A stretch of DNA of 64,000 nt. Origin: Actinomycetes bacterium. GTDB lineage: Bacteria > Actinomycetota > Acidimicrobiia > IMCC26256 > JANYLB01. Under the pieces are notes generated by a model. It saw only the letters and a list, made by a program, of their open reading frames with translations. It had not been told where the DNA came from and searched no databases. How positions within the stretch are numbered: position 1 is the first letter of the stretch; every line of letters begins with the position of its first letter. Location of the stretch: contig JANYLB010000057.1 of NCBI GenBank assembly GCA_025363815.1, positions 1 to 64,000 on the forward strand, given 5' to 3'. A program made the translations under genes and the position numbers. Below, piece after piece: positions 19,242 through 27,203 of this stretch.

Positions 19242-20047
19242 GACGGCGGCAAGAATCCGTACGAGCGCAATGTTGCCTGACCCTTCGAGGAGGTGACGTA
19301 GGCGATGAACGCCCGCGATGCGGCCTTGTTCCCACTCGCGGCCAGCGTCACGATCGGGTACGTCGCGGTGGCGTTCTGCGCGTCGGGGATCATGACGGCC
19401 TCGACACTGTTCCCGGCGCTCTTAGCGTCCGTGGTGTAAACGATTGCCGCGTCGGCGTCACCCGTCGTTACCGCAGCGAGTGCCGCCTTCACGTCTTGAG
19501 CTCGGGTGATCTTCGTCTCAGGGATCTTCACCCCGGCAGTCTGCAAGATCTGCGCCGAGTACTTCCCGCACGGCACAGTGTCGCCGCAGAGCGAGACGAC
19601 GTCGAGGTCGACCAGGTCAGCCAACGTCTTGACCTTCTTCGGATTGCCCGGCTTGGTGACGATGACGAGCTTGTTCTTGGCGAAGATGACTGGCCGGCCG
19701 TCGGTCAGGTTCGCGGCTGTCGACCTCTTCATGTTGTCTTCGTCGGCCGACGCGAACGTGTCGGCCGGAGCCCCCTGCTGAATCTGGGTCGCCAGCGTGC
19801 CCGACGAACCGAAGTTGAACCTGGCCGTCACGTTCGGATTCGTATGCTTGAAGTCGGAGCCGATCTTGGTGAACGCCTCGGTCAATGACGCCGCCGCCGC
19901 AACAGTGATAGTCCCGTTGGCCTTCACGGCGATCGTGGTCGGCGTCGAAATATCGCGCGATCCCGAGCTCGAGTCGCGCCCACAACCGCCTGCGACGAGT
20001 CCCACGACGACGATGAAGAGAACGCTCAGCTTCATCGACTTCCACAC
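19238..20047 (-). CDS. modA: Molybdate ABC transporter substrate-binding lipoprotein
   Basis: Lipobox VAGGCG; ITVAAAASLTEAFTKIGSDFKHTNPNVTARFNFGSSGTLATQIQQGAPADTFASAD. Confidence 0.92.
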   Translation of the reverse strand: MWKSMKLSVLFIVVVGLVAGGCGRDSSSGSRDISTPTTIAVKANGTITVAAAASLTEAFTKIGSDFKHTNPNVTARFNFGSSGTLATQIQQGAPADTFASADEDNMKRSTAANLTDGRPVIFAKNKLVIVTKPGNPKKVKTLADLVDLDVVSLCGDTVPCGKYSAQILQTAGVKIPETKITRAQDVKAALAAVTTGDADAAIVYTTDAKSAGNSVEAVMIPDAQNATATYPIVTLAASGNKAASRAFIAYVTSSKGQATLRSYGFLPPS

Positions 20048-20137
20048 GTTCTACTTCCATTCGATCCGAGATGCAGAGCTACTCTTTTTGAGACTAGTTG
20101 GAGGGCATCAGCCCATAGGGGCCGAGAGGATGCAGAC

Positions 20138-20626
20138 ATGACCATTGGTCGGTTGGAGGTCGAGCGGACCATCGCGGCTGACCCGGCGACGATCTTTCGG
20201 CTGCTCTGTGATCCACGGGGTCATGTCGCGATCGACAGCTCCGGGATGCTGCTATCAGCCACCGGTGTGCCCGTGACCGCGGTAGGCGACAGCTTCGTGG
20301 TGCACATGGATCGCGAGGCGCTGAACGACTACCCGATGGGCCTCTACGACGTGACCGTCACCATCACGACGTTCGTTCCCGACCGCGAGATCGCGTGGAC
20401 GATCCTCGGACAGATCCGCCCGCCAATCGGCCACATCTACGGGTACACGCTCGTGCCGGTCGTTGGCGGCACCCTCATCACCTCGTACTACGACTGGACT
20501 TCCATCGATCCCGTTTGGAAAGACGCCGGGATCTTCCCAGTCCTTTCCGAGGGAGCACTACGAGCCACTCTCGGGATTCTCGCCCGGACCGTGGCCCAGG
20601 GCGGCATCAGCGCGTCGGCGCCATAA
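20138..20626 (+). CDS. SRPBCC/polyketide-cyclase-like protein
   Basis: VERTIAADPATIFRLLCDPRGHVAIDSSGM...YDWTSIDP. Confidence 0.75.
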   Translation: MTIGRLEVERTIAADPATIFRLLCDPRGHVAIDSSGMLLSATGVPVTAVGDSFVVHMDREALNDYPMGLYDVTVTITTFVPDREIAWTILGQIRPPIGHIYGYTLVPVVGGTLITSYYDWTSIDPVWKDAGIFPVLSEGALRATLGILARTVAQGGISASAP

Positions 20627-20659
20627 GACGCGACGCGGGCCTGACGAAGTTGGTTAGCA
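20627..20659 (+). repeat. 33-bp direct repeat copy 1 (29/33 identical to copy 2)
   Basis: gacgcgacgcgggcctgacgaagttggttagca; begins immediately after the SRPBCC stop codon; tggttagca repeats again at 20662. Confidence 0.8.
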
Positions 20660-20771
20660 GCTGGTTAGCAAGAGGCGCCCTGTCGCTGAGTCGACATCGC
20701 TGGTCCAATCCGAGAGCGCAAGCGCCGCTCCGGTCGAGGTTGAGCGGCCGCAGGGATTCAGATCGAACGCG

Positions 20772-21023
20772 TCAGATACCGGCGAGGTACTTGGAGACGG
20801 TGACCGAGCCGTCGAAGTAGTTCGCGTGCGTGAACCTGACCGTCTCGAGACTGTCCGAGCCGACGAGCACGATCTCAATCCGTTCCCGGTCTCGATACTC
20901 GCGCTCCTTGGTTGCGTACGCGGCCAAGGCGGCATCGCCGTCGGTACCGAACTCCTCGGTGTCGATGAGGTGTCCCTGCTCGTGGTCGAAGACGAGCAGG
21001 AAGTGCTGGATCGGCTCGTTCAT
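20772..21023 (-). CDS. Small (83 aa) protein of unknown function, translationally coupled to the alarmone synthetase
   Basis: MNEPIQHFLLVFDHEQGHLIDTEEFGTDGDAALAAYATKEREYRDRERIEIVLVGSDSLETVRFTHANYF; start overlaps the upstream stop as ATGA. Confidence 0.7.
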   Translation of the reverse strand: MNEPIQHFLLVFDHEQGHLIDTEEFGTDGDAALAAYATKEREYRDRERIEIVLVGSDSLETVRFTHANYFDGSVTVSKYLAGI

Positions 21024-21720
21024 CGCGGACCTCCTGACAGAAAGGGTACCGCTTCCGCGCGGAGGCTCTCGATGGTGCCTTGGAGATCTGGACCGACGAC
21101 AGCGTCCTCTTCCTCGAGCGCCATGGCCTGGGAGATCGCTTCGAGCAGCGCTAAAACGGGAGCGGGCCCGGTCCCGCCTTTGATGTCGGTTGCGAGCCGG
21201 CCACTCAAGGCCTCGACCGTGATGGCCCACTCGTGCATCATCCGCGTCCGTAGCTGGACCTCGATGTTGCGGTCGTCGTACTGGACGACGACGTGAACGC
21301 CCCGGTATCCCGATGAGCGTGGCGCAGTGATGTAGTCGGTGACGCGCACCGGAGGTCTATTCCGCGAGAGGCGACGCTGTACGCGCCACACCTCGTCGAC
21401 CGAATTGAGAACTGCACGACAACCACCGATGTCCTGCATGCTCGAGAGGGCCATCGTCGGCTCGCGGCGGAGATTGTCGATGATCGTTGGCGCGCGCTTG
21501 AGCCGTTGCGTCATCTCAATGTCGCACTGTTCGGTCGTCACCATTGAGCGGAGGCCGTGTTGGCCTTGATGAGCGGATATTGGTGCGCAGCCCGATGCGC
21601 GAGAAGTGTGGCCAACGCCGATTCGTATTGCTGCTCCTCCACGAGTTCGCCGCGCGCCCACGACCGGAGGCGTTTGCCGGCTCGGTTCAGTTGTGACTTC
21701 GATGGAGCCGACATCCACAC
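21020..21720 (-). pseudogene. Small alarmone synthetase (RelA/SpoT domain) split by a -1 frame change at about 21545-21560
   Basis: Frame A (21538..21720): MWMSAPSKSQLNRAGKRLRSWARGELVEEQQYESALATLLAHRAAHQYPLIKAN; frame B (21020..21544): MVTTEQCDIEMTQRLKRAPTIIDNLRREPTMALSSMQDIGGCRAVL...SGYRGVHVVV...IEVQLRTRMMHEWA. Confidence 0.75.
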
Positions 21721-21810
21721 GGGCTCTCTGGTCGGGACGGAAACCCGGACGGGAAGGCCGCACCGGTGGATTCAAGGTAGCGGCCACCTGTGACAACTTC
21801 GATGCTGTCG

Positions 21811-22117
21811 TCACGGTCGGGCGCGCCATCCGAGGTCCCGGAATGTTGCTTCGAGAACCTCACCGGCATAGCGCGCGGTGCTCATGCCAGTCGCCGCCGC
21901 TGCGTCGGCCAGCTCCTCCCACGCTCCGGGAGCAAGATCGAGTCGGACGACTCGATCTTCCGGCTGAAGACGTAGCTCGCCCGGACTTCGACGCCGGCGG
22001 GTGGACGGCGGCCCAGTGGCATCCCCCGCCCTTGTCGCGCCACACCTGACGTCGACCGGGTCCGTCGGGCACCCAAACCACGAACGACCAGCTCCGTCCG
22101 CGCCGCATTGCCGTCAT
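21811..22117 (-). pseudogene. Decayed integrase N-terminal fragment running into a ribbon-helix-helix-like remnant in another frame
   Basis: GGAGG-spaced ATG at 22117: MTAMRRGRSWSFVVWVPDGPGRRQVWRDKGG (integrase AP2-like arm-binding domain style); other frame to 21811: EDRVVRLDLAPGAWEELADAAAATGMSTARYAGEVLEATFRDLGWRARP*. Confidence 0.45.
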
Positions 22118-22159
22118 TGCGTGCCTCCTCGGAGTGCATATGCGCACCGAGGACCAGGA

Positions 22160-22192
22160 GACGCGACGCGGTCGGAACGAAGTTGGTTAGCA
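22160..22192 (+). repeat. 33-bp direct repeat copy 2
   Basis: gacgcgacgcggtcggaacgaagttggttagca. Confidence 0.8.
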
Positions 22193-22228
22193 AATCCGAC
22201 GCGTTAAGCCCACCCAACGCTTCCCGCT

Positions 22229-22268
22229 CAGGTCGTCAGCGGGCGTGAAACCCGCTGTGACCTGGGAA
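22229..22268. terminator. Imperfect hairpin just 3' of tRNA-Arg
   Basis: caggtcgtcagcggg cgtgaaa cccgctgtgacctg, with internal loop. Confidence 0.35.
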
Positions 22269-22277
22269 GACGTTCAG

Positions 22278-22350
22278 TGCGCTCGGAGGGAATCGAACCC
22301 CCAACCTTCTGATCCGTAATCAGATGCTCTATCCGTTGAGCTACGAGCGC
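22278..22350 (-). tRNA. tRNA-Arg(ACG)
   Basis: Cloverleaf readable: GCGCTCG acceptor, TCTGA-TTACGGA-TCAGA anticodon arm, GGTTCGATTCC T-arm. Confidence 0.93.
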
Positions 22351-22624
22351 AAACCGTGCGTTGCGAGTCTAGGTGACGGGTCTGGCGACCACCGGGGTCG
22401 ACCCGGTTGCATCGACCTCTAACGGCAAGGGTGCCCTTGGCCTGACCCACGACGACGGGACCCGGCGGTAGCCACCCCTCACGGTCATCCCCTAAAGTGG
22501 ACGGGTCGCCCGCGTTCCTCATCTCGGAGCGCGGCCGACGGCGCGACGAGCGCTCTGGTCGACAGGACGTCACCGGAACATGATCAGTTAGGACGGACCG
22601 AGGCGTCGCCAAAGGGAGTCCCGC

Positions 22625-23830
22625 ATGAACCACCGGGCCATTCGGCTGATCCCGCTTGTGGTCGTCGCCGCGCTCGCAGGGACCCTAATTCCCGTGGGTG
22701 TCGCAGCCGCTGCTCCCGTCGACGAGAAGCGCGTGCAGGCAGCGGCCCTGCAATCGCAGATCGACGCCAACGGGAGCAAGATCGATGCGCTCTCTGAAGC
22801 GGCAAACGGGGCGCGTTATCGCCGCGATCAGGCTCAGGCTGCCAGTGATGGCGCTCAGACCCGGATCCACGCGGCCCAGGCCGAGCGCCATCGGCTCCGC
22901 GCTCTCCTCGGCAAGCGAGCGCTCAACGTGTACAAGGGTGCCGGCACCTCCTCACCGCTCGACGCGATCGAGGTCGTCAACGCGCGCGAGTTCGCTGCCC
23001 GGTCGAAGTATGCAGCCGCCGCTTCGAACACGCAGAACAAGTTGGTCGCGCAGCTTCGAAGTGCGCAGGAGGAGCTCGCGGCGCGCAAGGTCGAGCTCGA
23101 CCAGGCCATTGAACGAGCCAAGGCCGAGCAGGATCTAATCGAAAAATCGCAACACGAGATCGAAGCGGCGAACACCCGCCAGTCGCAGCTGCTCGGCCAG
23201 GTGACGGGTGAGCTCGCGACCTTGGTGCAACAGGAAGAACAACGCCGACAGGCCGACGCCACCACTCGGGCGCTTGCCCTCACCGCGCCGCGCTCGGCGT
23301 CACCAACCTTCGAGATCCAGTCCCGCGGCGGGCAAACTGGCGGCGGCAACTCCGCCAACATCAGCTCCGGCAACATCAGCTCCGGCAACATCAGCTCCGG
23401 CAACATCAGCTCCGGCGGCGGTGGCTCATCGAGTGGTGTCTCATCGGGCGGTGGCGGCAACTCGTCCGGTCCGGCCTCGTCGGGCGGCGCCGGGGCGGCG
23501 ATCGCGTTCGCACGGGCACAGCTGGGGAAGCCGTACGTCTACGCCGCCGCCGGGCCCGACTCCTACGACTGCTCCGGGCTCACCATGCGGGCATGGCAAG
23601 CAGGTGGGGTCTCAATGCCGCATTACTCGGGCGCGCAGTACGACATGTTCCCGCACGTTTCTCTCGGCGCTCTACAACCTGGAGATCTTCTCTTCTGGGG
23701 GCCGGGAGGCAGCGATCACGTCGCCATGTACACCGGCGGCGGCATGGTGATCTACGCGCCGCACACGGGGGCTTTCGTGAAGGAAGGGCCGATCTATGGC
23801 AACCCCATCGGTGCCTCGCGGCCCGGCTGA
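22625..23830 (+). CDS. Secreted NlpC/P60 peptidoglycan hydrolase with N-terminal coiled coil (RipA-like)
   Basis: GKPYVYAAAGPDSYDCSGLTMRAWQ, QPGDLLFWGPGGSDHVAMYTGGG; signal peptide. Confidence 0.9.
   Translation: MNHRAIRLIPLVVVAALAGTLIPVGVAAAAPVDEKRVQAAALQSQIDANGSKIDALSEAANGARYRRDQAQAASDGAQTRIHAAQAERHRLRALLGKRALNVYKGAGTSSPLDAIEVVNAREFAARSKYAAAASNTQNKLVAQLRSAQEELAARKVELDQAIERAKAEQDLIEKSQHEIEAANTRQSQLLGQVTGELATLVQQEEQRRQADATTRALALTAPRSASPTFEIQSRGGQTGGGNSANISSGNISSGNISSGNISSGGGGSSSGVSSGGGGNSSGPASSGGAGAAIAFARAQLGKPYVYAAAGPDSYDCSGLTMRAWQAGGVSMPHYSGAQYDMFPHVSLGALQPGDLLFWGPGGSDHVAMYTGGGMVIYAPHTGAFVKEGPIYGNPIGASRPG
23357..23416 (+). repeat. 4 x 15-bp tandem repeat (aacatcagctccggc, encoding NISSG)
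   Basis: Four copies read directly, identical. Confidence 0.95.
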
Positions 23831-24699
23831 GCCGGCGGCCACGGAACGCCCATGAGGTTGGCGGCCGGAACCGCGCCGGCCGACATCACCCATACCGCTA
23901 GCGGACGGAGCCCGGCAACCAGGTCCCCGGTCGAATCGTTGCCGAGCGCGCGGAACGGCGCGAGAGCGAGGTGGTCGGTCTCGGTCTCCACCTCGTCGCG
24001 AGCCCGGCGCCCGTCGTCGCTGATTGCCCCGTCGGCGGTGAGCCAACCCCTGGCGCGGAGTGCCTCAGCGGCCGCTGACCATTCCGGGTTCGACCAGCCG
24101 CGACCGCTCTGCAAGCCATCGACGGGCGATCTGCCGGTTGCTCCCTGCAACACCAACGCCTCGCACGGCGCGATCTCGTGCCGAAGCAGCGTCGCTACAT
24201 GACCGTCTCCGCGGTACTCACGCAGAGTTGTGACGGCTTGCCAGAGCGCTAAGTGCGGTACCGCTGAGCGTCGGATGGCAGCGTTCCCTGCCGCGAGACT
24301 CCGCCCGACGGTGTCGCACGCGTCAGCCGCGCGCCCAGCGAGCTCCGCGGTTCGGCGAAGGCCCGGTCCGTAGATCTCATCACCCATGATCCGTTCGAGC
24401 ACGTCGCCCGCGGCAGTGAGGCGAGCATCGAGCAGTTGCTCGGGCGTCGCGTGCTTCCACACCTCGGGAACGGCGCGAGCGACCATCACGGGATGGAAGT
24501 TGAAGAACGTTGCCACGACGACGGGAGCGGGCACCCGTCCGAGGGGCGCGGCGCGGCACCCGAAGTAGCTCATCCAGCCGCCACGCAGCCCCAGCGCGTC
24601 GGTCGCAGCCCGGGTTTCGGGCGCGAAGTAGGTGACGGCATGGATCGGCTCCGCGAACTGCCACACCCGCCGCGCCGCGCCGTCTTCCACTCGACTCAC
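23794..24699 (-). CDS. SCO6745-family (SalK-like) protein of unknown function
   Basis: AEPIHAVTYFAPETRAATDALGLRGGWMSYFGCRAAPLG..VVVATFFNFHPVMVARAVPEVW. Confidence 0.7.
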   Translation of the reverse strand: MSRVEDGAARRVWQFAEPIHAVTYFAPETRAATDALGLRGGWMSYFGCRAAPLGRVPAPVVVATFFNFHPVMVARAVPEVWKHATPEQLLDARLTAAGDVLERIMGDEIYGPGLRRTAELAGRAADACDTVGRSLAAGNAAIRRSAVPHLALWQAVTTLREYRGDGHVATLLRHEIAPCEALVLQGATGRSPVDGLQSGRGWSNPEWSAAAEALRARGWLTADGAISDDGRRARDEVETETDHLALAPFRALGNDSTGDLVAGLRPLAVWVMSAGAVPAANLMGVPWPPAQPGREAPMGLP

Positions 24700-24919
24700 T
24701 CCTCCGGGGTTGCTCCGAGGTATCCGGTCCTACCGATCGTAGATGCGCGTGAATCAGCTCCCCCGCCTGAATCACGGGTCGAGAGTCGAAGTCACGGTTC
24801 TACGAGCACCTTGAACTCCCTCGTTGGGTTCTGATGAGCAGCAGCTCCCCTTGCTCCATCATTTGGACGATCAGCAACGACGAGAGCCTGACCGACAGCA
24901 CGCGTGACGCCGACGCGCA

Positions 24920-25390
24920 TCAGGTGCCGGCGGTCCAGTCGTGAACGACCGCGGAACGAAAGAGAATGTCGTGAATGCCGATGTTCTTCCGGCTGATCAC
25001 GACCCACAGCAACACCCACGGCAAGATCGCGCACAATGCCGCCCGGAGGAACGCACGGCGGGTCGGAAGCCGAAGCCCCATGCTCGTGACAACCCGGAGA
25101 CCCATGATCGACTTCCCGATGGTGCGCCCAGTGCTTCCCCAACCGGCTGTGAGGTACGCGATCAAGATGAGCCACGGCACGACGATCGTGACTCCAACCG
25201 GCGGATGGGAAATCTTGAACTTGGTGGCGGTGAGCAGATAATCGGCGACACCGACGGCGATCAGGATCCCGAAGTAGATCGCGAAGACGACCATGTAGTC
25301 GATGCCGTCGGCCAACACCCGGCTTACAATGCCGGCTCTGCTTCCCTGCAGCGCTCGGGCCCTCGGGTTGCGAATGGTGGGGGCGGTCAC
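24920..25390 (-). CDS. RDD-family membrane protein
   Basis: SRVLADGIDYMVVFAIYFG ... GRTIGKSIMGLRVV ... hydrophobic segments. Confidence 0.85.
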   Translation of the reverse strand: MTAPTIRNPRARALQGSRAGIVSRVLADGIDYMVVFAIYFGILIAVGVADYLLTATKFKISHPPVGVTIVVPWLILIAYLTAGWGSTGRTIGKSIMGLRVVTSMGLRLPTRRAFLRAALCAILPWVLLWVVISRKNIGIHDILFRSAVVHDWTAGT

Positions 25391-26349
25391 GCGCCGTCAC
25401 CTCCATCGACTCTCTTGGCATCGTGCAGGTCGTCGATGAGGTCGTCGACGTTGTTTGCAGGTTCCGACTCGAATCGGGCGGGATCGTAGTTCTCTACCAC
25501 GGTGGCCCGGGGCTTTCGGCGCAGCAGCAACCGGTCGGCGACCTTGCCGACGAACCCGTCGATGCGCATCGACGTGATACGCACGCCGTCGCGAGCGTCA
25601 CCACCGATGCTGCCCGTAGATGCCCGGACGATCGCACCGATATCGACCTCAGCGATCACCTCCTGCGCGATGGGCACAATATCGACCCGCGTCATGATCG
25701 CGTCCATGTCGACGCGCGACACGATCTGGTCGACGTCGACGCGGTCGATGATGCGTTGCACGTCGACCCGCTCCAGCAAGGCGTCTATGTCTACTCGGCT
25801 GATGATCGAGTCGATCGGGAGCTGCGCCACCAGAGCGTTCATGTCGAGCTGGGTGAGGACCGCGGTAGCGAGCTCAGGCGCGAGCCGGCGCACGAACTCG
25901 CCGAGGAGCGCCCGGTTCCGGGCCTGGACGGCTGCGCCCCGATCGTTCCATTCCGCGAGGTAGCCCTCCGCCGATCGGAAGGTGACCCCCACCAGCGGTG
26001 CGTCCTTCGCGACGCCGGTGATCCGAGTCGCGTTGCGTTCGGCCGCGGCGGTGACATCGAGAAGGCGACGTTGCGCGATGAGTCCGGCACCGACGAGCGC
26101 GCCGGGAACGAGACGCAGCACCCCAGGGGTCGGCGGCGGCCCGGGCGGGCGGGGTTCCCCGGGCACGAACCGTTCGACGGCCTCCACCATCCCCATCGCG
26201 AGCATGCTCGCAGCGCCGAGACCGAGATCGGTGATCCGCCGGGCGAAGCCGGTGAGCGTGCCCGCGGGCGGTTCAGATTCAGTCCACGCCGAGACGGCCG
26301 TCGCCGAGGGCTCGGCGACGTCGGGAGTTGCCCCGGGCTCGTAGATCAC
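25387..26349 (-). CDS. Nonapeptide-repeat protein of unknown function, overlapping the RDD gene
   Basis: LDMNALVAQ-LPIDSIISR-VDIDALLER-VDVQRIIDR-VDVDQIVSR-VDMDAIMTR-VDIVPIAQE; likely GTG start at 26349. Confidence 0.7.
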   Translation of the reverse strand: MIYEPGATPDVAEPSATAVSAWTESEPPAGTLTGFARRITDLGLGAASMLAMGMVEAVERFVPGEPRPPGPPPTPGVLRLVPGALVGAGLIAQRRLLDVTAAAERNATRITGVAKDAPLVGVTFRSAEGYLAEWNDRGAAVQARNRALLGEFVRRLAPELATAVLTQLDMNALVAQLPIDSIISRVDIDALLERVDVQRIIDRVDVDQIVSRVDMDAIMTRVDIVPIAQEVIAEVDIGAIVRASTGSIGGDARDGVRITSMRIDGFVGKVADRLLLRRKPRATVVENYDPARFESEPANNVDDLIDDLHDAKRVDGGDGA

Positions 26350-26384
26350 GGGCCGAATCGTCGCACACCCGCCGACCGACAAAC

Positions 26385-27203
26385 CTATGTGGGCAGGAAG
26401 TCGAGCAAGAGCCGGTTGATCGTCTCCGGCTCCTCGAGCTGCATGTGGTGACCCGCGCCTTCGACGCGCTCGTACCGCCACGACCCTGTGACGTACTGCT
26501 CGGAGTCGGTCATCTGGCGCTCGAGGAGATGGTGGTCGCCCGAGCTCCACACCCCGAGCGTCGGTGCTTGGATCGACGGCAGCTCGAGCGGCGGACCGAC
26601 GAACGTGTCCGGTCCGACGTTGGCGCGGTACCAGTTGAGCGCGGTGGTGAGCGACGACGTGGCTTCGAGATCTGCGATCACCGCGTCGGCATCGGGGTGG
26701 CCCATCCACTCGCGGAAGTTCGCCCAGTCGTTGTCGCTGAGCCACTGCTCGGCGATACCGACGAACTGGAACAGCAGCATGTACCACGACTTCTCACGCT
26801 GCTCGAACCCCGCGCCGGCGAACGCCATCGGGTTCCCCACCGATAGAGCGACGAGGTGGTCGACGCGATCGGGGGCGAGAGCCGCCGCGGCCCACGCGAT
26901 CGCCGCGCCCCAGTCGTGCCCCACCACGTGGGCGCGCTCAATGCCGAGATCGTCGAGCACCGCGACCACATCGAGGGCGAGGAATGCGATCGAGTACGCC
27001 TCGATCTCGCCGGGATGGTCGGACCGGCCGTAGCCGCGCTGGTCGGGAACGATCACCTGAAAACCGGCATCGACCAGCGCCGGGATCTGGTTGCGCCACA
27101 GCCTCGCCGAGTCGGGAAACCCGTGGAGCAGCACGACCGGCCTACCCGCGCCGTGCACGTCGTACTCGATCCCCACGCCGCCACTGTCCACCCGCATCGT
27201 CAT
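26385..27203 (-). CDS. Alpha/beta hydrolase (epoxide-hydrolase-like)
   Basis: VVLLHGFPDSARLWRNQIPALVDAGFQVIVPDQRGYGRSDHPGE, VVGHDWGAAIAW, GAGHHMQLEEP. Confidence 0.93.
   Translation of the reverse strand: MTMRVDSGGVGIEYDVHGAGRPVVLLHGFPDSARLWRNQIPALVDAGFQVIVPDQRGYGRSDHPGEIEAYSIAFLALDVVAVLDDLGIERAHVVGHDWGAAIAWAAAALAPDRVDHLVALSVGNPMAFAGAGFEQREKSWYMLLFQFVGIAEQWLSDNDWANFREWMGHPDADAVIADLEATSSLTTALNWYRANVGPDTFVGPPLELPSIQAPTLGVWSSGDHHLLERQMTDSEQYVTGSWRYERVEGAGHHMQLEEPETINRLLLDFLPT

Noticed and set aside
20640-20770. tRNA 3'-end duplicate (att site) at the far end of the island
   Set aside because: The tRNA-Arg 3' sequence (ggttcgattccctccgagcgc) is not repeated here; only the unrelated 33-bp repeat is.
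21545-21565. Classical programmed -1 frameshift site in the alarmone synthetase
   Set aside because: No slippery X XXY YYZ heptamer is visible at AACACGGCC; a one-base deletion or reinitiation at ATGGTGA fits better.
23357-23416. Short tandem repeats as a CRISPR-like array
   Set aside because: 15-bp units with no spacers, in frame within a coding linker.
25660-25848. 27-bp periodicity read as a DNA minisatellite
   Set aside because: Units diverge at DNA level while the 9-residue protein pattern is kept, so it is better explained as a protein repeat.
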